Below, piece by piece: positions 46,204 to 57,549 of a stretch of DNA of 64,000 bases. How positions within the stretch are numbered: position 1 is the first letter of the stretch; every line of letters begins with the position of its first letter. The notes under the pieces are model-generated. The model worked only from the letters and a program-made list of their open reading frames with translations. It did no database searches and had not been told where the DNA came from. The stretch is from Zasmidium citrigriseum (taxonomy: Eukaryota; Ascomycota; Dothideomycetes; Mycosphaerellales; Mycosphaerellaceae), in the NCBI GenBank assembly GCA_002786025.1, contig NHNW01000024.1:186001-250000 (forward strand), read 5' to 3'. The position numbers and the translations under genes were made by a program.

Positions 46204-46636
46204 CTTGACGGCCGATCTGCTTCCTGCGTCGTTTGAATGATGTCGTCCAGCAGGCCCAAAGATATATATCGTTCAGCTTGCGCGTCCAAAAAAGCCCGGT
46301 CTAGAATCCCCAGCTGTGGGCTTCCGACGCAGCCACTGCTTCCACCTCTTCTCTTTTGCAAAGGCCGATGAAACTCGAGGTGACTTCACAGACCCGATCT
46401 AAAAGTGCCGCGTGCAAAGTATATGAGTACTTTTTCCCCGTGGGCAGCGGAGACTGGGGTTAGCCACAAGCATAAGCCTGTTCTTCGGCATCAAAATCCC
46501 GCAAGAGCCCTGCTTGCGCACCCTAGCGACCGGCCGAATCCTCGGTGACTGACGGCAAGTTTGAGAACTTTCTACTTTAGGTCGTGGCTGCTGGTCTGCG
46601 TCTGAAGCTATTGATATCGAAAGGCGGTTGTGCAAG
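46204..46636. promoter_or_regulatory. Shared promoter of sugar porter and SMP-30 lactonase, with paired CreA-like sites
   Basis: This 433-base divergent region contains GCGGAG at 46447-46452 and CTGGGG at 46454-46459, separated by one base. Both match the SYGGRG consensus of the carbon-repression factor CreA, which is known to act best at closely paired sites. A third match on the other strand (CCCCAG) lies near 46300. A TATA-like run at 46262-46269 faces the porter gene. Single matches are common by chance; the tight pair is what makes this worth noting. Confidence 0.4.
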
Positions 46637-47864
46637 ATGAGCCTGCCTCCGAACTGCAAGGTAATGTGTATTGGTCGATGTTGGATGAGATGGAGCTGAT
46701 AGTATCCAGCGTATTACTCGAGAGCAGCGGACTCTCGCTGCTGATGCTGTTGCTCAGAGAGAGTTTTCTGAGCCGTTCTTCGCGGTCTACGATGAGGTTT
46801 TTCTAAAGATTCTTGGCGATAGCCCGAGTATCAAGCTAGCCATTGAGAAGGACTGGCCGTTTGCCCACGAAGCAGGTGTCTACTTCCCGGATCAGGAGGC
46901 CGTCTACATCACCAGCAACATTCTCACAATCGACAACAACCCCACCATCAAGATCGGCAAACTGACCAGAGGAAGCGACTCCCAATGGCAATACGAAGAA
47001 ATTCAGACCGACGTCTCGATGGGAAATGGCGGCATCAACTACCAAGGCCGCGTCCTCTTCTGCGACCAAGGCAACAAGTCAGAAGCCGGAGGCCTAGTCC
47101 TAATGGACACGAAGCCGCCCTACAGCACCCAAACGCTCCTCTCCTCGTACCACTGGCGGCGCTTCACCAGCGTCAATGACGTGGTGATTCACACGGACGG
47201 CAGCATCTGGTTTACGGATCCCATCTACGGCCACGAGCAAGGATTTCGGCAATCACCTCAATTGCCGTGTCAGGTGTACAGGTTCGAGCCAGAGTCTGGC
47301 GATGTGCGTGTCGTCGCCGATGGCTTTGGTCGGCCGAACGGCCTTTGCTTCTCGCCGGATGAGAAGACGATGTACATCACCGACACAGAGTTCATACATG
47401 GAGACGGGAGCACTGATCTCATGCGGGTATCGACCGTGTACGTGGCTCTCCGGGGTTTACCACGTGTTGCCGTGCGCTAATTTGGGGGATAGATATGCTT
47501 TTGACGTGATCGAACGACATGGTTCGCCTTTCTTGACGAATCGACGGGTGTTTGCTATGGCGGATGAAGGCCAGTCTGAAACAGAAGTTGCAAACGATCG
47601 ATGTTCTGACATTCGATAGGCATCCCCGATGGTATCAAGTGCGATCTTGAGGGCAATGTGTACAGCGGCTGCGGCGATGGCGTCCACGTGTGGACTCCGG
47701 GAGGCAAGCTCATCGGTAAGATCAAGATTCCAGGCGGCGTGGCCAACTTCTGCTTTGGACGACGAGGAGAGCTATTCTTGCTAAACGAGAAGCGCTTCTG
47801 GGTGGTCGGTGTAAGCAAAGACGTGCAAGGGGCGCTGCTAGCCAATATGAAGATAGACGTGTAG
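46637..47864 (+). CDS. SMP-30/gluconolactonase/LRE-like beta-propeller enzyme
   Basis: Four exons, 46637-46660, 46710-47437, 47493-47569 and 47620-47864, encode 357 residues. The propeller shows family metal-site phrases: QEAVYITSN, RFTSVNDVVIHTDGSIWFTDP, and GRPNGLCFSPDEKTMYITDT, then GIPDGIKCDLEGNVYSGCGDGVHVW. The enzymes open lactones of sugar acids with a divalent metal. The first exon is only 24 nt (MSLPPNCK). The last intron (47570-47619) keeps the family wording MADEG then IPDGIK only if it starts with GC (GCCAGT) instead of GT; its 3' end is normal, with a CTGAC branch-like site and TAG. If that donor is not used, the protein ends early. It is divergent from an MFS sugar porter. Confidence 0.88.
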
Positions 47865-48641
47865 TGCAGGGTTCGTCAAATAACTGTGAGTTTCCACGTT
47901 GGTAAGTAGCTCGCGTTCCGTGCAGGCTTGCAATTCTGTCGCGATTTGGGTTGTGTGCTTGTCAGTCACGTGCTAGTTACATATCGCGTATCGAATATCT
48001 ACAAGAGACGCGGACACGCGTCTGAGCACGCGTATTAGCAGGTCCAAGCACGTCTAAGCGCGTCTAGACGTGTCTGAACGTGTCTCAATGTGTTTGAACG
48101 TGTCTAAACGCGTTTAAACGTGAGATATGCAGCTATTCGGGCTCCAGCCAGTAGGGGTAGTCGTATCTTAAGTAAGATAACTCGTACTGGACAGAAATCG
48201 ATCTGACGAGCAAATGCGCTAGTAATAGAACGACTTTCCCTGGTGCTGTGCTTGTGGGCAAACGCCGTCTGCAGCCGCCCAGATTTCGGGCCCCAGATCA
48301 TTCTCATTCACCTCGCTCCTTCCTCGTCGTACTTGGCGTATTCCAGAACATGTGAAAGTCACATGAATGCGAAAATACAGTTCTTTTCCCAATGCCATGG
48401 CGGTCTCGCAGTAATGTCGGGAGGGCTGTGGTTGTTAGGCGGTTGCGGTGATTTCGCCTTAAGGTTCGTCGGGTGGTCGAGCATCCCACGCACCAGCGTC
48501 TGGCCCCGTGGGCAGAGCTGAGCAGGCGGGGAAAGAAGACAGCAGAGGCACCGTCGCCTTCCGGACTCTTTAACATCCCCCAGTTACCGTCAGTCGGCTC
48601 CCCAAGCATCGCTCCACTCTCCTTGCGTCAGAGATTAGACG
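47865..48641. other. Intergenic with decamer minisatellite
   Basis: This 777-base stretch lies between the lactonase stop and the Zn2Cys6 start, both on the plus strand. Besides the decamer repeat at 48014-48122 it shows no supported feature. It should hold the promoter of the regulator. Confidence 0.5.
48014..48122. repeat. 10-bp minisatellite (acgygtytra-type units)
   Basis: About ten consecutive decamers follow each other in exact register: examples are acgtgtctga, acgtgtctca, atgtgtttga, acgtgtctaa and acgcgtttaa. The copies before 48050 are less regular. Almost all differences between units are C/T or G/A transitions. The units contain ACGCGT or ACGTGT cores. It lies outside any coding frame, between the lactonase and the Zn2Cys6 gene. 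Confidence 0.85.
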
Positions 48642-51228
48642 ATGAATGACAACGCCAACACCACCAGCAACGCCGACCACAACTACCCAGAGAGCTCGCC
48701 GGAGAGCGACGCAAAACCCACCCCGGACGGCCATGGAAAGTCGCGCGCAAAGAGCGAGCGCGAGAAGAGGACCTATCGCGCCTGTCTGCACTGTCGTCAA
48801 CGCAAGTCGCGCTGTGACCTGTACGTGAAACCCGCTCCCTCCTCCCATATCCCCCACCGTTACCGTCTGTCACCGACCAGGCCATGCGCAATCCCCAGAG
48901 TAGGCGCATGTCAGTCTGCAGCAGTGCAGTAGCCTTGTCGACGGCATCGCTTTCTGGCGGCACACATCATACCTGCCCACAAAAAAGCCTTTTCACGCCA
49001 TGTCAATAGCCGTGACTGACCCCACCGGTTCAGATACAGTAGCGGAGAGCCCGGGAAGCCGCCCTGCGAGAGATGCATCAGAGAGCAGCACGAGTGCGTC
49101 CTGGGTGGGTCTCGCAGGGGTGGCCGGCGGGTGAAGCGCACCACCTCAGACTCTACAAATCCACAGGGGAACGCCCAAGTCCCAGGCATCGACAGCGTGA
49201 TCAGACCCGTCCCACTCCCACCTCCCCGAAGCGAACATCAAGATGCCAATCATCGCCAGCAGCGCTTACCGAGCTGGAGCAGCCTTCGAGACCCGGATTC
49301 CAGGACGCTACCGCCACTGGCACATGATGGAGCCGCTACGCCGACCGCTAAGATGACTGTCGACGACACTGTGGCGTCGACTGACCTTCAGAATCCAGCT
49401 GATGCTCTTGAATTTCTAGCACATGTTGCAGAGCGCGATTCTGGGAGTAATCAATTGCCACCTATGCATAGCTCGGTTTACGGAAGATCTGAGAGTCGGA
49501 TGAACGATGGTAGGAATGGAGGACCGCAGTTGCCAAATCAGCAGACTCCGAGCAATGTTATTGATTATCCTCCTTTTAATAAGGGGCAGCTCAGCCTGGA
49601 GATGATTCACGCGCTGCTATACCGGTAAGGCTGGCATTTGACCTCAGCCTTGTGCGCAAGCACTAACAAGAAGCAGATACGAGGAGAAATACCATCCCTT
49701 CTTTCCACTTGCGAATCCGGCGGCAATGGACCCCAACAATCTACCCACTATTGCGTCAAAAGAACCTCACCTCCTGGCCGCAGTCTTGACCGTCGCTTCC
49801 AAAGATGAGAAAGACTGGTGGGAAGTGCATGATGCCTGTTCCTCACACATGCAGTCTTTGGTCGCCAGCCTGGTATACAGCGGTTCTGGCTCGGTCGAGG
49901 CCGTGGAAGCAATGCTCATACTAGCCGAGTGGGTACCTCGGCGACCACATTCAACACCTTCCATCGGGCGTGGTGAGGAAGATCAAGCAGCGTGGATGTA
50001 CGTTGGCACTGCAATACGCCTTGGCTACCTCCTTGGGATCGATCGAACCGGATTCCGAGCGGAAAGTGAAGCTCAAACAGCAGATTTAAACAGAAAACGC
50101 CTTGCTTGGGCTAGCTGCTATATGAGCGACCGGCAAATTTCCGTCAGGATTGGCAAAGCATTCTGGTCACGAGGCCCTGGTCCGATGACAGCACTCCGGG
50201 CCCAAGACTTTCCCAGCCTGCAGCCTCGTCTGCATCGTCATGACGACTTTGCCGCCATCTATCAAGCCAACCTGGAGCTGACGCAATTGTTCTCCAACGC
50301 GCACGATGTCCTCTACGCCACGAAATCCAGATCTAATCAGCTAAACTTCGGCGGCGAGTATGTCAAGTACATCGACGACTTTCGAGTGGCGCTAAGGCAC
50401 TGGAATGAGTCTTGGGGTGTCTTCACTTGTTCGCCTCCTCTCAAGGCCAGTCTGATCCTTTCATACGAATACCTGCGGCTCTACGTAAACGCTTTCGCGT
50501 ACCAGGCAACTTTGAATCGGCTGATCAACAAGATGAAGGAAGCATTGGACAACGGACAGACGGCCAGAGCCCCAGCGTATCCTTTCGCCGATGTTGCGGC
50601 GACGCCAGATGCCAGGTTCATCTACGACGCTATTGATGCAGCCAAGTCGCTTTTGACAACATTCTGCAGCTTCGTTGATCCGCAGGAGACATTTCGCTTC
50701 ATGCCACTGCGTTACTACCTGTACGTGATCTACTCAGCCGTGTTCCTGTACAAGGCAAGGTCGACTGGCGTTATGGGTGGCGATACCCGAGGTTCCGTGA
50801 AGCGGCTCATCAGCGACACCATGGACAATCTTCAGAAATCGAGTGCATGTCCCAACGATGTTGGAGAGCGGTATTCCAGACTCATCCGCCTGCTGTGGAG
50901 GAAGCCGCCCGGTCGCGGTAGCATTGCTGAGCCCAACGACATCACAAGGCCAGGCACGGCTCAGCCGCAAGGGATGCCGAATCGCAATGCAGAACCCATG
51001 CAAATGGAGACAGCGCCGCCTTCGATCAACCAGTTCAGCTGGCTTGATTTGGGTGCTGTCGGTGACTTTGCCGTGGAGAACAATAACTCAATTGCCGGCA
51101 GCATGATGGACAATTTGGATCGATTCGAGGACAGCTCGGCGGACGGATATCAGTTCGATCCCAGTTTGATGGTGTCGCCTCAGCAGTTCGCTTGGAACGG
51201 GTTGCCGCCGCAGGGCATCATCTTCTAA
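48642..51228 (+). CDS. Zn2Cys6 transcription factor, Aro80-like
   Basis: Three exons, 48642-48820, 49034-49624 and 49677-51228, encode 773 residues. The zinc cluster begins KRTYRACLHCRQRKSRCD and continues after intron 1 with SSGEPGKPPCERCIREQHEC, a CX2CX6CX12CX2CX6C pattern, followed by RRGGRRVKR. The intron of 213 bases inside the zinc cluster is the longest here. The middle homology region is clear (LPTIASKEPHLLAAVLTVASKD, EAMLILAEWVPRRP, AAWMYVGTAIRLGYLLGIDRT). The zinc-cluster spacing, the RGG after it and the middle region resemble the Aro80 group, which in yeast activates aromatic amino acid catabolism; orthology is not proven. It sits between a lactonase and a monocarboxylate-type transporter and may control them. 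Confidence 0.9.
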
Positions 51229-51918
51229 AGAGGCACGAATAACATTGAATTTGAGGTATATCTATGTGCTCGGCATTCGGGCCCGTATCGAAGTCTTGAT
51301 GCCGAGCTCATCGCGGTCCGGAGATATTCAGCTTCGTGCGAAGCGCGGACGAATCTTGAACACCACATTCACCAGGCAGCGAAGATCACCAATGTGCGCA
51401 GCGCGCAACAAGGAAGGAGAAGATTCGTAGTCAGCCACTGATACCACCAGCCGCCGCCATGTTTGCATACCGCCTTTCCCAGGCAAGAACTCTTCGCGAA
51501 AATCCTGACAGAGTGATGTTCGAATTCCAGCCGCTCGTACAAACCCTCCACATTGTACAACCCTTTCTCATGGGGTTTGGCCTGTCGATAGTACGATGTA
51601 CGATGGTACAAGCAGTGCACAAGCGATGTACAAAGAACTCCCCACCAAATGCCTATGTTGATTGGTCGTCTTTTGTGCAACTTGCAGACACCGCACAGTA
51701 GGTGGCTTGATCGGGCATTTCGGGTGCAGGTCCAGGCCGACTTTGCGGATATACCGTGCTCGATCGTCGAAACCTGCTATTGATAGGGGTGCCTCGTCTG
51801 GGGTGCTTTATATTGGAGAAACGTACCTCGTTACATGTTCTAACTTGGATAGCCAAGACGTTGACGACCGTGTTCCAGGACTACCAACCACCTTGTGGAA
51901 TCGGATACGGTCTTCACC
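51229..51918. other. Intergenic between Zn2Cys6 gene and monocarboxylate-type MFS
   Basis: No coding sequence is supported in these 690 bases. Around 51590-51650 several GTAC-containing words repeat (GTACGATGTACGATGGTAC). The right end holds the promoter of the transporter. An in-frame ATG at 51895 could extend the transporter by eight residues. Confidence 0.45.
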
Positions 51919-53516
51919 ATGGCACCTGGACCAATCTCGAATGCGTCGTCTTTTGACGAAGAGAAGGAGAATGATGGGACGATTCAGGATCTGGCGAGAG
52001 GATTGCAATCTTCCCATGGCCAGACCGAAGCAACGACAGTTCCAGACGACAGCCAGACAGGCCAGCAACAGGACGTCGAGAAGGGTGCAGCAGAATCTTC
52101 AGCAAAAGCAGCACCTCCAATGTTCGACCCAAGACAAAACCCAGACGGTGGACTACAAGCCTGGCTATGCGTACTCGGCGCCTTTTGCACATTGTTCTGT
52201 TCGTTCGGGTGGATCAACACGATCGCGGTATTCCAGAATTACTACCAGACTCATCAACTGAAGGAGTATTCGCCGAGTACTGTGTCCTGGATTCCGTCGT
52301 TGGAGACGTTCATGAACTTCTTTCTTGGGCCTTGGTAAGTACCTCTCGAGCCGCCCTCAAACGATGTTCGAGCTAACGTAGAGACAGGGTTGGCGCCATT
52401 CTCGATAGGTATGGCCATAGATGGCTCCTCATCGTTGGAACCTTTCTTCACGTCTTTGGTCTCATGATGACCTCACTATGCACGGAGTATTATCAATTCA
52501 TCTTGGCGGTTAGTACACCAGCAATCAAACCAGGCTACCATGAGCTTAAGACAGATGCTAACAACTCTCTTCCCATTTAGCAAGGAATCTGCTCCCCAAT
52601 CGGTGTGTGCTGCATCTTCTTTCCCGCCATGACCACAATCACAACGTGGTTCTTCAAGAAGCGAGCCTTCGCCTTCGGCATCGTCGCAGCTGGAAGCTCT
52701 CTCGGCGGCGTCATCCTTCCCATCATGGTCCAACGTCTGATCGATGCGGTGGGCTTTGGATGGAGCATGCGCATCACGGCCTTCCTGATCCTGTTCCTGA
52801 TGATCATTGCGAACCTCACGATCACGTCGAGGATGCCACCGCAGAAGAAGCCGTTCAAGTTGATGGCGTTTGTGGAGCCGTTGAAGGAGGTGCCGTATGA
52901 TCTGACGGCTTTTGGAAGCTTTTTGTTTTTCTTGGGGTTGTTTATTCCGGTGAGTATCTGCTCTCTCTGTTGTAGCGGGTCATCTTTTGACACGCTTCAG
53001 ATCAACTACATCATCACCGAAGCAATCGAACTCGGCATGAGCCCCAACCTCGCCCAATACCTCGTCAGCATCCTCAACGCCGCCTCGCTCTTCGGCCGAG
53101 TCCTCCCTGGCTACGTGGCAGACAAAGTCGGCCGCTTCAACGTGACCATTGCCATGTGCTTATTCTCGGCCATCATCGTCCTGGCAATGTGGATCCCATC
53201 GAAAGCCAACGCTCCCATCATCGTCTTCGCAGCCCTATACGGCTTCGGCAGTGGAGCGTTCGTCTCCATGGCACCTTCTCTCATTGCGCAGATATCCGAT
53301 GTCAGGAAGATAGGTGTCAGGACGGGGACTTCCTTTGCGCTGATTTCGATTGCGGCGTTGATCAGCAATCCTATTGGTGGTGCGTTGGTTGATCGATGGG
53401 ATGGGGAGTATACTGGGTTGCAGATTTTCGCGGGTGTGATTATGTTTGCTGGCGCGTGTTTTATTGCTGCTGCGAGGGTGAGGTTGGCGGGTTTCAAGAT
53501 TACGGAGAAGGTCTAA
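51919..53516 (+). CDS. MFS monocarboxylate-type (MCT/Mch-Esbp6-like) transporter
   Basis: Four exons, 51919-52334, 52388-52508, 52581-52949 and 53001-53516, encode 473 residues. After a charged N-terminal tail of about 80 residues, the family start reads [25 protein letters not shown], matching the DGGxxAW motif of monocarboxylate transporters. [11 protein letters not shown] and [13 protein letters not shown] are the inter-helix loops. Twelve helices fit. Fungal members have been tied to riboflavin, lactate-like acids or unknown solutes; the substrate here is open. It follows the Zn2Cys6 gene on the same strand and converges on the DUF1593 gene with 138 bases between stops. Confidence 0.92.
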
Positions 53517-53654
53517 AAGAGATGGATATGACGAGGTTTGATTCTAAGGCAAAACATGGCGTTTGGAGGCACGTATCTCTACTCGAAAACGGCGAGTCAT
53601 CGACATTCTCAGGGAACTATACAGCAGACATCTGTATCATCAGTCAGACAAATA

Positions 53655-55145
53655 TCAACCAGTATGCGCCTCAGCAATCGACTCCGCCGCCTTCTCCTGT
53701 CCCCCAAGCAAGCTAGGATTCGTAACCTGCACCACAACCCTCTTATACGTCGTCAAAGGCGGAGCTCCCTTATCCCTAACCTCCAAAATCAAATGCAAAA
53801 TCTGCCCCATGGCCTGCGCTTGTCTTGTAAAGATATCCACGGCACACTTCTCCGGCGGCGGAATCTTGACTTTCATCTTTGTGCCGGGCTTGCTGGGATC
53901 TTGGTCTATGAATTCGACGTCGTGGACTTCGGCATCGACCCACCATTGCGTGGCGGTGATGTCTTTGTATTGGAACCAACGGAATGTTAGTTGGTCGCCG
54001 TCGGGATCATAGGTCCCTGTGGTGTCGAGGGAGATTTCTGTGGAGGCTTCTGCTGAGATGAAGATGGGGTCTGGGCCGGGATCGCTTCCGTTTATGATGA
54101 CGACGGGGGCGTGGTTCGTTTTGGTGTTGTCGGGGCTCAGTGTCCACTGCATTCTTGCGGCGAAGCTATCTTGGAAGGCGTTGCGCCATCTCCAGACTGC
54201 GGCGTGGTTGCTGACGTGCGTGCGGCCGTCTTGTCCTACTACACGGTCGACTGCGTCGGCGTAGTGCTTCGATACCACGCCGGCGTTGGAGGGGATGTAG
54301 CGACCGCCCCAGCTTCCCCATTCTGGATGCTCTGGACTGCCGAGACCGTTTTGAATGAGATAGAGAAACGTTGGCGTGTCTCCTTCCGGTATGAAGAGAT
54401 AGTCGGGATACGCTTTTCCGAAGGGACCGATCTGGATATTCTCCTTGATCCACTCCTTGGTCAATTTCTCGAACGAAGGGCCGCCTTGATCGAAACCGTA
54501 GAATTTGTCGCCTGAGATTCCGGTCCATGCTGCAAGGCCATACTGGTTCCATCCATGGACAGAGGCAATGTAGAGAATGTCGGGGTAGTGGTGTCGAATC
54601 CAAGCTCCGGTGTCGTCTTGATCAGAGATGGCGTATACGCGCATTTTGGATCGCAAAGATGCGCCTTCTTCGGGAGATCTGATCTTACTGACATGTTGAA
54701 GAGCCTGTGCCAGGACATTCGTTCCTCCCCAGCAAAGGATCCAAAGAGGCTGATCAGATTCATCCAATCGATCAATCAACAACTTCGCGCCCTCACTCAG
54801 ATCAACACCAGGTTCGAGTGCTTCTTTGCCATAGCATACTGGCCCCGTCTTGACTAGAGCTCTGATGCTTTCAGCGCTTGGATATTGATTCTCTGGATGC
54901 ACGTTTCGATTGAGGTTGTCGACGACTTTCTCATAGGCGTCGATGATCTTGTGCATATCTTCCGGATGTACTGCTCGCTTCATCCATGTTGACGTACAAG
55001 CCACCAACCCTCGAGTTTCGAACTCGTTGCAGTAGAGGAGATATCGAACCAGAGATTCTGCGTCGTCGGGTTCGTTGGAGATGTCCGAGACGATGAAGAC
55101 GCGGGTCTTGGTTTTGCAGCAGCGGAATGTCGATGTCTCTTTCAT
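53655..55145 (-). CDS. DUF1593 nucleoside-hydrolase-like (Sde182-type) protein
   Basis: A single exon encodes 496 residues. The N-terminal domain reads RVFIVSDISNEPDDAESLVRYLLYCNEF, an Asp-rich start resembling the calcium site of nucleoside hydrolases. WILCWGGTNVLAQALQHV and YAISDQDDTGAWIRHHYPDI follow, all typical of DUF1593. The C-terminal part (PDGDQLTFRWFQYKD, then VQVTNPSLLGG) looks like an immunoglobulin-like domain often found with it. Relatives have been linked to cellulose or sugar binding and plant polymer breakdown, but the reaction is not established. No secretion signal is evident, so it may be intracellular. It is divergent from an MFS sugar porter, 583 bases away. Confidence 0.88.
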   Translation of the reverse strand: MKETSTFRCCKTKTRVFIVSDISNEPDDAESLVRYLLYCNEFETRGLVACTSTWMKRAVHPEDMHKIIDAYEKVVDNLNRNVHPENQYPSAESIRALVKTGPVCYGKEALEPGVDLSEGAKLLIDRLDESDQPLWILCWGGTNVLAQALQHVSKIRSPEEGASLRSKMRVYAISDQDDTGAWIRHHYPDILYIASVHGWNQYGLAAWTGISGDKFYGFDQGGPSFEKLTKEWIKENIQIGPFGKAYPDYLFIPEGDTPTFLYLIQNGLGSPEHPEWGSWGGRYIPSNAGVVSKHYADAVDRVVGQDGRTHVSNHAAVWRWRNAFQDSFAARMQWTLSPDNTKTNHAPVVIINGSDPGPDPIFISAEASTEISLDTTGTYDPDGDQLTFRWFQYKDITATQWWVDAEVHDVEFIDQDPSKPGTKMKVKIPPPEKCAVDIFTRQAQAMGQILHLILEVRDKGAPPLTTYKRVVVQVTNPSLLGGQEKAAESIAEAHTG

Positions 55146-55728
55146 GATTGCGTTCTGAGTTCTTCGTCGTTGTCAACGATCAATGGAGTGCTATTATCAA
55201 CCCTAGATCATGAAGTGAAGTCGAGCTTCCAACTCTGTCGGTCCCACGGTCCGTCTCTCCAGCAAGGTTCAGCGTCACCGACGAATCATATGCTCGCGGC
55301 AGATGTGGGTGAATCCATAGCCGCGAAATACCGAACTTCGCCCAAGCCATGGGGCTTCCAATTGCCATCTTCAAGGAAGGGGCATTTTGCGCACGGGCAC
55401 CGGCGTTTCCTGTTGCCAGAATCGAATGCGGAGGCCCGTGGGGTGATGCGTCTGGTCTGGAGATGTCTCCTCTTTCGACCTCGGGGTTGAGTGGAGACTG
55501 TGCCGATGCGAACTGCCATGGGTGTAACGTACGACTGTCGGGTCAGGAGGGTTCTTTGGGGTGCATTTCACGAGTCAGGTAGTCGACGCCGTATAGCCGT
55601 TGTCTGAGGCATATATTGGGGAGGTTACCCCGACGAGATCTTAATCCTGGGTCTCGAGTCAGGCTGTTACAACCCACCTTCTCCTTCCCTGCTTAACTTC
55701 ACTGACCCACGTGGTCCGACTCTTCATC
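55146..55728. promoter_or_regulatory. Shared promoter of DUF1593 gene and sugar porter
   Basis: This divergent region should drive both genes. A TATA-like run (atatat) lies at 55611-55616, about 115 bases before the porter start, and a CACGTG E-box lies near 55708. Several SYGGRG words occur between 55430 and 55500, about as often as chance would give. Confidence 0.4.
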
Positions 55729-57437
55729 ATGGCAGTCATCGATGAGAAAGCCACCGACACCGATCACAAAGAACTCCATCTTGACCACGACCTTGCCGCC
55801 ATAGCCAACCAAGAAGAGCACGAAACAAGCAAATGGCAAGCCATCAAGAAACAACCCTGGGCCTTCGTCTGGTGCCTCTACGCCGTCTGGACCGTCCTAC
55901 TTGTCTCCTTTGAGAACCAAGCTTCTGGGTCGATCCTCTCCATCCCTGAGTTCCGAAAGGATTTCGGCAGCTTCTATGATGGCAACTATGTCTTGGATTC
56001 CAAGTGGCAGTCAGCGTTCAACGGTGCACCTGTTGCGTCGCAGGTCATTGGGGCTCTTTTTGGTGGCCAAGTGGCTGACTGGATTGGTCGGAGAAATGCC
56101 ATCATGGGCGCCCTTGTGGTCTCTTTTGGAGCCGTGACGATGGAGTTTGTGGCCACGTCGAATGAACTCTTCTTCGGGGGAAAGTTCCTCAACGGATTCG
56201 CTGTTGGAACGATCCAAGCCACTGCCGGGACGTACATCGGAGAGGTCGTCCCACTCGCACTTCGAGGGCTAATGACCTGTGCCATTGCTTTGGCGTATAC
56301 CGTCGGACCGTTCACTGTGGCCTTGATCATCAACAGCACCGGATCGTACACCAATCGATGGGCTTACCGTGCCGTCTTCTGCTCGCAATATGGCTTCGCT
56401 GCAGTCGCAGCCATCTTCATCTGGTTCATGCCTGAGTCTCCATGGTAAGTCAACACTCTCTCTGCTCTTTCGACCCTTTCGACTGACCTTCTGCAGGTGG
56501 CTCGCGAACAAAGGCCGCGAAGCCAAAGCCCTCCGTAGCCTGCAACGCCTAGGACACTCTCCAGCAACTGGCGACGACGTGAAGGCCCTAGCCCACATCA
56601 ACTTCACGCTCGAAGAGATCCGTCAAGAGACCGAAGGCGTAACATACCTCGAATGCTTCCGCAAATCCAACCTCCGCCGCACAATAGTCTCCTTCGCTCC
56701 TCTCCTGATCCAGCAGTTCACTGGTAAGTCCCAAACAATCACTCTCTACCCATGTCGTACTCAATCTGACACTTCCTTCTCTTGCAGGAATCAACTTCGC
56801 AGCCTCCTACTCAACCTACTACGCCCAACTCGCCGGCTACAGCACCTCCATGTCCTTCAAACTCCAAATCATCCAACAAGTCCTCAGCATGTTCGGCAAC
56901 GTAATCTCCTGGTACCTAGTGGACAAAGTCGGCCGCCGCAATCTAACCCTCTACGGCACAATCGGCCTCACAGTAGTCCTCTGGATAATGGGCGGCCTCG
57001 CCGTCGGCGGCTCCGTCGCAGAACTCAAAGGCTGCATCGCCATGATCCTAGTCTACTGCTGGGGCTACAACGTCAGCATCGGCGCCACAGCCTACACCTG
57101 CCTGACAGAAACCGCGGCGGCGAGACTTCGAGTCAAGACGATAGCCATCGGATTGGCGATTAGCAATTCTTTCAGTCTGATGTGGGCGTTTGTGTTGCCG
57201 TATATGTTTAATCCGGATCAGGCGGATATGGGCGGGAAAGTGGGTTTTGTGTTTGGGGGTTTGTGTGTGCCTTGTATTGCGTTTTTGTGGTGGTATCAGC
57301 CGGAGACCAAGGGGAGGAGCTATGAGGAGTTGGATGAGATGTTTGTTAAGAAGGTGCCGGCGAGGAAGTTTGGGGGTTACGTTACGGAGGCACAGACGCA
57401 GAGTCAGCGGGTTGCGGTTGAGATGGAGAAGTCTTGA
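55729..57437 (+). CDS. MFS sugar porter (alpha-glucoside/lactose permease-like)
   Basis: Three exons, 55729-56444, 56497-56723 and 56788-57437, encode 530 residues; the ATG at 55711 would add six. Signatures: FENQASGSILSIPEF in helix 1, GQVADWIGRRNA, PESPWWLANKGR after helix 6 (split by intron 1), QQFTGINFAASYSTYY in helix 7 (split by intron 2), DKVGRRNLTLYG and the end PETKGRSYEELDEMF. The extended charged N-terminus and wording resemble fungal maltose, alpha-glucoside and lactose permeases, which are proton symporters at the plasma membrane. It shares a promoter region with the DUF1593 gene and converges on GCN1 with 112 bases between stops. Confidence 0.93.
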
Positions 57438-57549
57438 ATGAAGCAAAGCAGCAATGAAATGAGCCAACGAGGGAAAAGGAGGCACTCACATCTTTACTCA
57501 CAAACATTTAATTCTTTTCTTCGGCGTACGTCGCTACAGAACGACCACC

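Noticed and set aside
48014..48122. Array of short repeats resembling a CRISPR
   Set aside because: The units are 10 bases with no spacers and the genome is eukaryotic; it is a minisatellite.
55430..55500. Three CreA-type SYGGRG words
   Set aside because: They are not tightly paired, and about this many are expected by chance in a region of this length.
43235..57437. Secondary-metabolite biosynthetic cluster
   Set aside because: No PKS, NRPS, terpene synthase, P450 or methyltransferase is present; transporter and hydrolase content fits catabolism better.
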